Assembly (NCBI RefSeq): GCF_003024605.1
Contig: NZ_PYJQ01000010.1
Location: forward strand, 62,001 to 126,000
Source of the DNA: Rhizobium sp. JAB6
Lineage (GTDB): Bacteria; Pseudomonadota; Alphaproteobacteria; Rhizobiales; Rhizobiaceae
DNA length: 64,000 nt
Direction of reading: 5' to 3'
The position numbers and the translations under genes are program-made. This document shows positions 55,136-63,272 of the stretch, one piece after another (the first letter of the stretch is position 1; each line of letters starts with the position of its first letter). A model generated the notes under the pieces. That model was not told where the DNA came from. It did not search any database and worked only from the letters and a program-made list of their open reading frames with translations.

Positions 55136-55181
55136 TTCGTTTGACATTCGTATCTGTTTCGTTTTAGATGGATTAGTTTCG
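55136..55181. promoter_or_regulatory. Phased TTCG repeats upstream of glpD
   Basis: TTCG occurs at 55136, 55147, 55158 and 55178, that is at 11, 11 and 20 bp spacing, about one, one and two helical turns. This suits a DeoR-type repressor binding on one DNA face. Confidence 0.5.
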
Positions 55182-55224
55182 ATTTTCCATCTTCAAGGGA
55201 TGGCTGGCCTTTGCGGAGGGGCGG

Positions 55225-56736
55225 GTGAGCGAGCAGGTCTACGATATTTTCGTTATCGGCGGCGGCATCAATGGCTGCGGCATCGCCCGTGACGCCGCGG
55301 GGCGCGGCTACAAGGTCGCGCTTGCCGAGATGAACGACTTCGCCTCCGGCACGTCGTCCGGCGCGACCAAACTCATCCACGGCGGGCTGCGCTATCTCGA
55401 ACATTACGAATTCCGCCTCGTGCGCGAATCCCTCATGGAACGCGAAGTGCTCTGGGCGATGGCGCCGCACATCATCTGGCCGATGCGCTTCGTCCTGCCT
55501 TACCACAAGGGCGGCATACGCCCGGCTTGGCTGATCCGCCTCGGCCTTTTCCTCTACGACCACCTCGGCGGACGAAAGCTGCTGCCCCCGACAACGACGC
55601 TGGACATGAAGAAGGATCCGGCGGGCAAGCCGCTGAAGGCGCTCTTCACCAAGGCTTTCGAATATTCCGACGGCTGGGTCGACGATGCCCGCATGGTGGT
55701 GCTGAACGCACGCGATGCGGCCGACCGCGGTGCGACGATCATGCCGAGGACGAAGGTGATCTCCGCCCGCTGCGAAGGCGCTGTCTGGGTGATCGAAACG
55801 GAAAATGCGATCAGCGGCGAGAAGCGCCAGTTTCACGCGCGCATGCTGGTCAATGCCGCAGGCCCGTGGGTCGATCATGTGCTATGCGATGCCTTCGGCA
55901 AGAACGAGGTGCACAATGTCCGTCTCGTTCAGGGCAGTCATATCGTCGTGCGCAAGAAGTTCGACGACCCGCGCGCCTATTTCTTCCAGAACCCGGACAA
56001 CCGCATCATCTTTGCCATTCCCTACGAGCAGGATTTCACGCTGATCGGCACCACGGATCGCGACTACAAGGACGATCCGAAGGATGTGAAGATCACCGAG
56101 GGGGAAACCACCTATCTCTGCAACGCCGCCAGCGAATATTTCAAGGAGCCGGTCCGGCGCGAGGACATCGTCTGGACCTATTCGGCCGTACGCCCGCTCT
56201 ATGACGATGGCGCATCGAAAGCGCAGGAAGCCACACGCGATTACGTGCTGAAGGTCGAAGGCGAAGAGGGCCAGCCGCCGCTGCTCAACGTCTTCGGCGG
56301 CAAGCTCACCACCTATCGCCGCCTGGGCGAACATGCGCTGGAAAAGATCGGCGAAGCCATCGGCCTGAAGGGCACGCCCTGGACTGCCGGCAGCTCGCTG
56401 CCCGGCGGCGACTTTCCGGTTCGCGGCTATGAGGCCGAAGTCACCAGGCTCAAGTCGCGCTATCCCTTTCTCACCGATCCGCATGCCCGGCGCCTCATCC
56501 GCCGCTACGGGACGCGCGCTGCCGTGATCCTTGGCGACGCAAAGACGATCGCCGACCTCGGCCGTTGTTTCGGAAGCGATCTCTATGAGGCGGAAGTGCG
56601 GTATCTGATGGAGCAGGAGTGGGCCTATAGCGTCGCAGACATCCTCTGGCGCCGCTCCAAGAAGGGCCTTTATCTTTCGAAGGAAGAGGCCGCAGCTCTC
56701 GACAGCTATATGGCAGAGAGCCACGTCCACGCCTGA
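55225..56736 (+). CDS. glpD: Aerobic glycerol-3-phosphate dehydrogenase
   Basis: A 503-residue FAD-dependent membrane-associated enzyme oxidising sn-glycerol 3-phosphate to dihydroxyacetone phosphate, with electrons to quinone. The FAD motif IGGGINGCGIARDAAGRGYKVALAE is at about 9-33, with ASGTSSGATKLIHGGLRYL, NAAGPWVD and the C-terminal FGGKLTTYRRLGEHAL. It starts at GTG 55225 with GGAGGGG just upstream. Its repressor gene is directly upstream; the kinase and transporter are not in this window. Confidence 0.95.
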   Translation: MSEQVYDIFVIGGGINGCGIARDAAGRGYKVALAEMNDFASGTSSGATKLIHGGLRYLEHYEFRLVRESLMEREVLWAMAPHIIWPMRFVLPYHKGGIRPAWLIRLGLFLYDHLGGRKLLPPTTTLDMKKDPAGKPLKALFTKAFEYSDGWVDDARMVVLNARDAADRGATIMPRTKVISARCEGAVWVIETENAISGEKRQFHARMLVNAAGPWVDHVLCDAFGKNEVHNVRLVQGSHIVVRKKFDDPRAYFFQNPDNRIIFAIPYEQDFTLIGTTDRDYKDDPKDVKITEGETTYLCNAASEYFKEPVRREDIVWTYSAVRPLYDDGASKAQEATRDYVLKVEGEEGQPPLLNVFGGKLTTYRRLGEHALEKIGEAIGLKGTPWTAGSSLPGGDFPVRGYEAEVTRLKSRYPFLTDPHARRLIRRYGTRAAVILGDAKTIADLGRCFGSDLYEAEVRYLMEQEWAYSVADILWRRSKKGLYLSKEEAAALDSYMAESHVHA

Positions 56737-56745
56737 GCGGCCGAT

Positions 56746-57210
56746 TCACTCTCCGGGATCGAGCAGCCGCGGGCCGACGCCTTCTTCGGCAAGCGCGTCC
56801 CACGGATTGCGTAAAGGGCAGCTATCGAGCGAAAGACAGCCGCAGCCGATGCAGCTGTCCAGCTGATCGCGAAGTCCCTCCAGGCGCCTAATGCGGGCGT
56901 CCAGATCGTCCTTCCATAGCTCCGAAAGCGCCTTCCAGTCGGATGCCGTCGGTGTGCGCCCCTGCGGCAGCGATTGAAGAGCCGCCTGAACCTCGGCAAG
57001 CGGAATACCGACCCGTTGAGCCACCTTGATAACGGAAACTCGCCGCAGCACTTCCCGGGGGTAGCGCCGCTGATTGCCGCGGCTGCGATGGCTCTCGATC
57101 AAGCCTTTCGCCTCATAAAAATGCAGCGCCGACACAGCCACGCCGCTGCGCGCCGCCACCTCGCCGACCGTCAGCAGCTTCGAGAATTGAGCCGGGTCGA
57201 TTTTTCCCAT
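56746..57210 (-). CDS. soxR: Redox-sensitive regulator SoxR
   Basis: A 154-residue MerR-family regulator. The N-terminal HTH (about 13-55; [40 protein letters not shown]) and a dimer helix precede the 2Fe-2S motif [12 protein letters not shown] (Cys120, 123, 125, 131), which defines SoxR. It responds to redox-active compounds. It is divergent from an FMN reductase gene across a SoxR-type promoter, so that gene is probably a direct target. Confidence 0.94.
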   Translation of the reverse strand: MGKIDPAQFSKLLTVGEVAARSGVAVSALHFYEAKGLIESHRSRGNQRRYPREVLRRVSVIKVAQRVGIPLAEVQAALQSLPQGRTPTASDWKALSELWKDDLDARIRRLEGLRDQLDSCIGCGCLSLDSCPLRNPWDALAEEGVGPRLLDPGE

Positions 57211-57219
57211 TTTTCGCTA

Positions 57220-57250
57220 TTGACCTTAACTTTACTTGAGGTTTTATAAC
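57220..57250 (+). promoter_or_regulatory. SoxR-type promoter with 19-bp spacer
   Basis: TTGACC (57220-57225) and TATAAC (57245-57250) with a 19-bp spacer, too long for normal sigma-70 and typical of MerR-family control. The spacer region carries the dyad CCTTAACTTTACTTGAGG (57224-57241), similar to the SoxR box. Confidence 0.65.
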
Positions 57251-57284
57251 CCTGGCTCCGAACCGCGTAAAGCAGGAGCAAGAC

Positions 57285-57860
57285 ATGACAGAAAGAACCC
57301 GGCTGGCGATCATCTACGGCAGCACGCGTCCGGGGCGGCTGTGCGACCGGGTGGTCAACTGGGTCGCCCGCGAACTGGCGCATTATCCGTCTATCGATAT
57401 CGACCTGATCGATCCCCTCGAATTCGATCTGCCTTTTGAGCACAATCGCGAGCATCCCGGCGTCGCTGCTCTCTCAGAGCGGCTTTCGGATGCCGATGCC
57501 TTCATCGTGGTGACCCCCGAATACAATCACAGCTTCACCGCCTCGCTGAAATTCGTGCTCGACCTCGTCTACGAGCCCTGGCATGGCAAGCCTGTCGCCT
57601 TCGTCTCCTATGGCGGCATCTCCGGCGGCCTGCGCGCTGTCGAGCAGTTGCGGCTCGTCTTTGCCGAACTGCATACGGTCACTGTGCGCGATACGGTGAG
57701 CTTTGCCAATCCCTGGGGCAGATTTGCCGAGGATGGCACGCTGGAAAATCCGCTCGACGCCAGAAAATCGCTTGTCCTCATGATCGCGCGGCTGACGTGG
57801 TGGAGCAGTGCCTTGAAGCCGGCTCGCACGACACGCCCCTACCGCTCGGTTGCTGCCTGA
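57285..57860 (+). CDS. NADPH-dependent FMN reductase-family protein
   Basis: A 191-residue flavodoxin-fold protein. The phosphate loop is GSTRPGRLCDRV at about 12-23, the flavin-binding TPEYNHSFTASLK at about 84-96, and the loop SYGGISGGLRAVEQLR at about 110-125. It probably reduces FMN or quinones as an antioxidant; control by the divergent soxR supports this. Confidence 0.88.
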   Translation: MTERTRLAIIYGSTRPGRLCDRVVNWVARELAHYPSIDIDLIDPLEFDLPFEHNREHPGVAALSERLSDADAFIVVTPEYNHSFTASLKFVLDLVYEPWHGKPVAFVSYGGISGGLRAVEQLRLVFAELHTVTVRDTVSFANPWGRFAEDGTLENPLDARKSLVLMIARLTWWSSALKPARTTRPYRSVAA

Positions 57861-57919
57861 TCCCTATCCCCAACACAGGAATCCGATCCCCGTTTCTGGC
57901 AGGTGCGGGAGATCGGTTC

Positions 57920-57953
57920 GACGCCCGGACTGGCACCAATAGGTCCGGGCGTC
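57920..57953 (+). terminator. Hairpin after the FMN reductase gene
   Basis: GACGCCCGGAC (57920-57930) and GTCCGGGCGTC (57943-57953) form a perfect 11-bp stem. The tail (CTGTCTC) is only partly T-rich, so termination may be imperfect. Confidence 0.55.
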
Positions 57954-58031
57954 CTGTCTCTGAGGATCACGCTTGCCGAAACGGTCGCAATGACCTAACG
58001 CAATGGAGGGAGATCTCGGGCGGATAGGAAA

Positions 58032-59243
58032 ATGGAGAACGCCAAGCGGCTGGGAGGAGCGGATTTCATGCGCGCCGTCGCATGTCTGATGGTGCTTGTT
58101 CATCATCTCGTGCTCCGAATGAATTTCAACAAGATCCCGCCGGATCTGGACATGACCTTCATAGTGGCACGCTTCGGCAACCATGGCGTCTCGGTCTTCT
58201 TCGTCCTCAGCGGCTTCCTGCTCGCACGTCCCTTCTGGCTGGCGCTGGATAGAGCCCAACCGCTGCCTTCGCTGAAGATCTACGCCATGCGCCGCGCCGC
58301 ACGCATCCTGCCGGGTTTCTGGTTTGCCCTGACGGTCGGCTTCGTTATCAGCTTCGCCATCTACGGCTTTCCGCTGGATGCAGAACTGGTCGGCCGCTAC
58401 GTCGCCGGTTTCTTTCTGATGAGCCAGTGGCATTGGCGCACCTTTTTCCCGGTGCAGGGCGATGGGCCGCTATGGTCGATCCCCTTCGAGACCGCCTGCT
58501 ATGTTCTCCTGCCGGTCGGCTTCCTGCTGTTGTTTCATCCGAAGCTGAGATCGCGCTCCGTGGTCGTCAGCCGCCTGCTCTGGATCGGCATCATCGCGGT
58601 CTCGCTGCTCGTTCACTGGCTCGTGGTCACCTATCTGCCGACCGACACTGTCGGGCGAGGATGGCAATATGGCTTCCAGGGCGGCGCCAAGGAATGGATG
58701 CCGCGCTACAATCCGATCGGCTTCTTCGCGATATTCGCGATCGGCGCGCTGGCGGCTGGCATCCAGACCATCCTACCGCCCCGGCGCTCGGCGATTTATG
58801 ACATTGTCGGCGCGCTCGCGATCGTCATGGGCGCCTGGCAGCTGCCGCAGTCGATCGGCGGCGCGGCGGAAGGCTATGCCTGGCTCGGCATTCCCTATCA
58901 ATTTCCGCTGCTGCCCCTTGCTGTCGCGGTCGCCCTTTGCATGCTTCCCCAATCGCTATTGCTGGCAAAGCTGCTCGACAATCCCGTGAGCCGTTATGTC
59001 GCCACCGTCTCCTTCGGCGTCTACATCTGGCAGGATATCGTGCTGACCTTGATGCCGCAGCTCTTTCCCTCGTCTTTCGGAGCGGGTTCGGACGATGTGC
59101 TGGGCGGCTGGGTAATCTCAAGCCTGATCGCAACCGCCATCATTTTCGCCATCGGCACGCTGAGCTATGTGCTGCTCGAACGCCCCGTCATTCAGTGGGC
59201 GCGGACTCGTGAAAACAAAGTCATGCGACCCGCCACTGCGTAG
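58032..59243 (+). CDS. Acyltransferase-3 family membrane protein
   Basis: A 403-residue integral membrane acyltransferase with about ten helices. N-terminal RLGGADFMRAVACLMVLVHHLVLR includes the catalytic-type histidine, and FFVLSGFLLARPFW with RRAARILPGFW is the family signature. Such proteins O-acylate surface polysaccharides, lipids or Nod factors. No polysaccharide gene is nearby, so the acceptor is unknown. Confidence 0.88.
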   Translation: MENAKRLGGADFMRAVACLMVLVHHLVLRMNFNKIPPDLDMTFIVARFGNHGVSVFFVLSGFLLARPFWLALDRAQPLPSLKIYAMRRAARILPGFWFALTVGFVISFAIYGFPLDAELVGRYVAGFFLMSQWHWRTFFPVQGDGPLWSIPFETACYVLLPVGFLLLFHPKLRSRSVVVSRLLWIGIIAVSLLVHWLVVTYLPTDTVGRGWQYGFQGGAKEWMPRYNPIGFFAIFAIGALAAGIQTILPPRRSAIYDIVGALAIVMGAWQLPQSIGGAAEGYAWLGIPYQFPLLPLAVAVALCMLPQSLLLAKLLDNPVSRYVATVSFGVYIWQDIVLTLMPQLFPSSFGAGSDDVLGGWVISSLIATAIIFAIGTLSYVLLERPVIQWARTRENKVMRPATA

Positions 59244-59366
59244 TACGAGGTTAGGGTCATGGGGGCACATCGGCGCCGCACACCCCCTTCTCCCCTCGGG
59301 GAGAAGGACTTGCGGTGCCTAGGCACCTCACATGCCACGGCCTTGCTGCCTAATTCTGCAGCGCCT
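59244..59366. other. Intergenic region with a CCTTCTCCCC-type repeat
   Basis: Contains CACCCCCTTCTCCCCTCGGG, then GAGAAGG (59281-59307), related to the pair at 20356-20500. It separates two convergent genes. Confidence 0.5.
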
Positions 59367-60488
59367 TTAAATACGCGTCGCCCTCAGCCGCTCCTCGTCG
59401 AGAACGACGCCAAGCCCCGGCGCAACGCCAAGATTCAGCCAGCCGGCCTCATGCTTGAGCGGCGACGCCATCGGGTAATCGCGGCGAGCTTCGCTCCATT
59501 CCGGATTGTCGTAGGGATATTCGAGCCAGGCGGCGTCGGCGACACCAGCGGTCAGATGCGCATTGGCGAGAACCCCGATGCCGTTCGTCCAGGAGTGCGG
59601 CGTGAACTGTACGCCCGCCTCGCGCGCCTGATAGGCGAGACGCCGACAACCGGTGATACCGCCGACGAGCGCGACATCGGGCTGAATGACATCAAAGGCA
59701 CGCTCCTCGATGATATCGCGGAATTCATAGAGTTCACGCGTCATCTCGCCGCCGACGATCCGCACCGATGTTGCCTGCTTCAATTCCTTCATGCCCTTAC
59801 GATCCGAGCGATGAAGCGGCTCTTCCATCCAGTAGACGCCGAGCCGCTCCAACTCCCTGGCGACGGCAAGCGCATCCTTGAAGGTCCAGGGCAGGGTCGT
59901 ATCCCAGGGCATGCGCCAACCCTGATTGCAATCGACCATCAGCTCCAGCCGGTCGCCGACACGGGCGCGGATCGCTTCCAGCGCCTTGACGTCCTCGCGC
60001 CAGCCGCCACGGCCGCCTGAAGACGAGGAGAAGCGCACCTTCATGGCCGGAAAGCCTTCGCCGATATAGCGCTCGGCCTGATCGGCCATGGCCGCAGGCT
60101 CCCGCAGCACGCCGGAGGAGGCATAGAGCCGCACGCGGCTGGCGCGGCCGCCGAGCATCCGCCAGACCGGCTCGCCCGTGATCTTGCCGGAAAGGTCCCA
60201 CAGCGCAAGGTCCATCGGCCAGCAGCGGCCATAATGGAAATTGATATGCGACAGGATTTCATAGTGCCGTTCGACGTGCCGCGGGTCCTGTCCGATGAAC
60301 AGATCCTCATGCCCCTCGAAACCCTTCATCAGGTCGCCGGAGCCGATGCCCTCGCGGCCCTCGTCATCCCTGACGCGCACGATGGTCGCATCGAAATGCC
60401 GGCGCGGGCGGCCATCCCAGCTCGCCTTGAATGCCGGATCGAGCGGCAGGCGGTGATGGGTGATCTCGATGGAAACGATCTTGCTCAT
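59367..60488 (-). CDS. Enolase-superfamily (mandelate racemase/muconate lactonizing) enzyme
   Basis: A 373-residue protein with a capping N-terminal domain and a TIM barrel. Metal-ligand residues are seen in VDCNQGW (Asp), WMEEPLHRSD (Glu) and IVGGEMTRE (Glu), the C-terminal His is in FTPHSW, and the basic motif on strand 2 is MKVRF (Lys and Arg, not KxK). Probably a sugar-acid dehydratase or racemase; the substrate is unknown. It is last in a catabolic operon after an iron alcohol dehydrogenase and an aldehyde dehydrogenase. Confidence 0.85.
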   Translation of the reverse strand: MSKIVSIEITHHRLPLDPAFKASWDGRPRRHFDATIVRVRDDEGREGIGSGDLMKGFEGHEDLFIGQDPRHVERHYEILSHINFHYGRCWPMDLALWDLSGKITGEPVWRMLGGRASRVRLYASSGVLREPAAMADQAERYIGEGFPAMKVRFSSSSGGRGGWREDVKALEAIRARVGDRLELMVDCNQGWRMPWDTTLPWTFKDALAVARELERLGVYWMEEPLHRSDRKGMKELKQATSVRIVGGEMTRELYEFRDIIEERAFDVIQPDVALVGGITGCRRLAYQAREAGVQFTPHSWTNGIGVLANAHLTAGVADAAWLEYPYDNPEWSEARRDYPMASPLKHEAGWLNLGVAPGLGVVLDEERLRATRI

Positions 60489-60509
60489 GGTCGTGCCTCC
60501 CCGCAAGCC

Positions 60510-62009
60510 TCAGCCGAACTGCTGCCAAATGGTCTTGTAGTCGCAATATTTGTCGATTGCGTGCACCGAGCGGTCGCGGCCGAAGCCGGACTGCTTGAAC
60601 CCGCCGAAGGGCGTCGCAAAGTTCGACATGTCATAGGTGTTGATCCACACCGTACCCGCATGGATCTCTTCGGAAAAGCGGTGGGCACGATCCATGTTCT
60701 TGGTAAAGACCGCGCCGGCCAGCCCATAGATCGTGTCGTTTGCGATCTTCAGCGCCTCCTCCTCGGTATCGAAAGGAATGGCGGCAAGCACAGGGCCAAA
60801 GATTTCCTGCCGCGCTAGGCTCATGTCGTTGGTCATGTCGACGAAGACGCCCGGCGACACATAATAGCCGCCGGTTTCGCTCAAGACTCGCTCGGCGCCG
60901 AAGGCACGACGCGCACCTTCCTTCTCGCCGGCCGCGATCATCGCCAACACCTTGTTCATATGCTCTTCCTCGATCAGCGCACCGATCTGCGCCGTAGGGT
61001 CGAGCGGATGTTTGAGGGCGATATCGGAGCGCGTGACAGCCTCGATCTTTTCAATGAGCTTCTCCTGCACCGATCGCTGTACGATGAGGCGCGTCGAGGC
61101 ATGGCAGGTTTCGCCGGAATTATAGAAGCAGCCCCAGGCGGCAGCGACGGCAGCCGCATCGAGATCGGCATCCTCGAACACGACGAGCGGCGACTTGCCG
61201 CCGAGCTCCAGCGCCACGCGCTTGACGTTCGATTGCGCCGCATAGCCCATGATCAGCTTGCCGACCTCGGTCGAGCCGGTAAACGCGATCATGTCGACAT
61301 CCATGTGCAGCGCCAGCGGCTTGCCGGTCTCCTCGCCATATCCCGTCACCACGTTGAAGACGCCGGCCGGCAAGTCGGCCTCGACTGCGAGCTCGGCAAG
61401 GCGGATCGCCGAAAGTGAGGATTGTTCGGCCGGCTTCAGCACCACGGAATTGCCGGCCGCGATCGCCGGCCCGAGCTTCCAGGCATCGATGATCATCGGA
61501 TAGTTCCAGGGCGTGATCGCCCCGACGACGCCGAGCGGTACTTTACGGACCAATGCGCGGGCATTCGGGCCGGTCGGCGCGATCTCGTCATACATCTTGT
61601 CGATCATTTCGCCATAGAACTGGATGCCATCGGCACAAAGGCGCACATCGACACCGAGCGAAGCCATGACCGGCTTGCCGACATCGATCGTCTCGAGCAT
61701 CGCCAGCTCATCGCCGTGAGCGCGGATGAGATCGGCCCATTTCAGCATGATCTTCTTCTTTTCCAGCGGCTCCTTCTTGCGCCAGATGCCGCTCTCGAAG
61801 GCGGCGCGAGCGGAAGCGACGGCAGCGTCTATATCCGCCGCATTGCCGCGCGCGAGCTCAGCGCCGGGCTTGCCATCCATCGGGCGGACGCGGATGAAGG
61901 TCTTGCCCGAGGCCGCGGCGCGATGGGCACCGTTTATGAAATGACGCCCTTCCGGCTTGAGGCCGGAAAGAACACTTTCCCAATAGTCGCGCGTGTAGTT
62001 CTTGGTCAT
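60510..62009 (-). CDS. NAD(P)-dependent aldehyde dehydrogenase
   Basis: A 499-residue aldehyde dehydrogenase. Motifs are PWNYPM, VLKPAEQSSLSA, FTGSTEVGKLI, ELGGKSPLVVFEDADLD with the general-base Glu, SGETCHASTR with the nucleophile Cys, and the C-terminal FGGFKQSGFGRD. It converts an aldehyde to an acid, perhaps the product of the neighbouring alcohol dehydrogenase. The start at ATG 62009 is directly after the alcohol dehydrogenase stop, with AAGGAAT as ribosome site. The substrate is unknown. Confidence 0.9.
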   Translation of the reverse strand: MTKNYTRDYWESVLSGLKPEGRHFINGAHRAAASGKTFIRVRPMDGKPGAELARGNAADIDAAVASARAAFESGIWRKKEPLEKKKIMLKWADLIRAHGDELAMLETIDVGKPVMASLGVDVRLCADGIQFYGEMIDKMYDEIAPTGPNARALVRKVPLGVVGAITPWNYPMIIDAWKLGPAIAAGNSVVLKPAEQSSLSAIRLAELAVEADLPAGVFNVVTGYGEETGKPLALHMDVDMIAFTGSTEVGKLIMGYAAQSNVKRVALELGGKSPLVVFEDADLDAAAVAAAWGCFYNSGETCHASTRLIVQRSVQEKLIEKIEAVTRSDIALKHPLDPTAQIGALIEEEHMNKVLAMIAAGEKEGARRAFGAERVLSETGGYYVSPGVFVDMTNDMSLARQEIFGPVLAAIPFDTEEEALKIANDTIYGLAGAVFTKNMDRAHRFSEEIHAGTVWINTYDMSNFATPFGGFKQSGFGRDRSVHAIDKYCDYKTIWQQFG

Positions 62010-62010
62010 T

Positions 62011-63156
62011 TCAAATTCCTTTCGGCAGCGCCATGACGGCGGCGGCAAAGCGGTCGATATCGGCATCCGTCACGTCGCGGATCGTCGAGCGCCGCATGGG
62101 CAGGTTTTCCGGCGCACGCATTTCGCGGGCGAGATCAGCTTCGTCGAACGGCTTGAAGGCCGCGGGCAGCGAACGGACAATGCCGCAGCGATCCATCCAG
62201 TCGGAGACGAAAGCGGGAAGTTCCGCGGCACTCTCGACATCACATGCCCTGGCGGCGGCATTGAGATCTGCCGTATCCGCTTCGACCAGCCATGGAAGCG
62301 TCGCTTCGAAGCCGAGTGCGGTTGCAAGACCATGGTGAACGGGACCAAGGCCCGCCAGCGCATGGCTGACATTGTGCGCGATCGCCGTGCCGCAATTGTC
62401 GATCGCAATGCCGGCAAAACAGGAGCCGAGCAGCACATCGCCGCGGGCGGCCATATCATGGGGCTGCTTCACGGCCGTTTCCAGCGCACCCGTCAGCAGC
62501 CGCAGTGCCTGATGCGCATAGAACTGTGCACCGCGATGGCTGTTGCGGTTCGTGGCTGCTTCGAAAGCATGGATGAAAGCGTCGAGGCCGCACCATGCAG
62601 TGAGATTGGCAGGCAAGGTCTTCGTCAGCGCGGGATCGAGAATGACGAGATCGGCCTTCGTCTCCGGGCCCCAGATCCAGAGCTTCTTGCCTTCGGGTCC
62701 GGCAAAGATATTCGTCGCCGATGTCTCCGAACCCGTGCCGGCCGTGGTCGGGATCATGATCTTCTTCAACGGGTTCTTTGGCAGCGGGTTGGCCGCCAGC
62801 GCATAATGCATTGGATCTTTACCCGAAGCGATGCAGCAGGCGACGATCTTGCCAATATCGAGCGCCGAGCCGCCGCCGATGCCGATTACCATATCCGCGC
62901 CCTGCCCCGCCGCGATCGCCGCATGCAGATGCGCAAGCTTCGGCTCGCCGGCAAAATCGGAGAAGACCTGCGTCTTTATACCCGGTTCCGCGAGCTCAGC
63001 GCTGATCCTGGCCGCAAGTCCGGACTGTGCCAGGAAGGCATCCATCACGAGCAGAACCGTGCCGACGCCGTGGAAGGATCTGACGGCAGCGGGAAGACCG
63101 GAGAGCGCACCCTCGCCGAAACGAATGTCAGGAATGGCGGAAACGGAAAAGGACAC
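62011..63156 (-). CDS. Iron-containing alcohol dehydrogenase
   Basis: A 381-residue group III alcohol dehydrogenase. The NAD motif GIGGGSALDIGK is at about 95-106, with PTTAGTGSETS and the metal-binding histidines in GLDAFIHAFEA and HNVSHALAGLGPVHHG. The stop is separated from the aldehyde dehydrogenase ATG by one base. First gene of the operon; the LysR gene is divergent. Acts probably on a primary alcohol or hydroxy acid; not resolvable. Confidence 0.9.
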   Translation of the reverse strand: MSFSVSAIPDIRFGEGALSGLPAAVRSFHGVGTVLLVMDAFLAQSGLAARISAELAEPGIKTQVFSDFAGEPKLAHLHAAIAAGQGADMVIGIGGGSALDIGKIVACCIASGKDPMHYALAANPLPKNPLKKIMIPTTAGTGSETSATNIFAGPEGKKLWIWGPETKADLVILDPALTKTLPANLTAWCGLDAFIHAFEAATNRNSHRGAQFYAHQALRLLTGALETAVKQPHDMAARGDVLLGSCFAGIAIDNCGTAIAHNVSHALAGLGPVHHGLATALGFEATLPWLVEADTADLNAAARACDVESAAELPAFVSDWMDRCGIVRSLPAAFKPFDEADLAREMRAPENLPMRRSTIRDVTDADIDRFAAAVMALPKGI

Positions 63157-63208
63157 GCGGAATCACCTTGGAAAGCGGCTTAAAACGATGTCATAACTCT
63201 GTATCACA

Positions 63209-63260
63209 ATTTCAGATCTTCAAATCCGGGCAATTATCGGGAATATTGATGATCTGAAAT
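63209..63260. promoter_or_regulatory. Perfect 10-bp inverted repeat pair in the divergent operator region
   Basis: ATTTCAGATC (63209-63218) and GATCTGAAAT (63251-63260), 42 bp between arm starts (four helical turns), between the alcohol dehydrogenase and lysR genes. It suits a LysR-type binding and activation site pair. Confidence 0.5.
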
Positions 63261-63272
63261 CATGGAGCGCCG

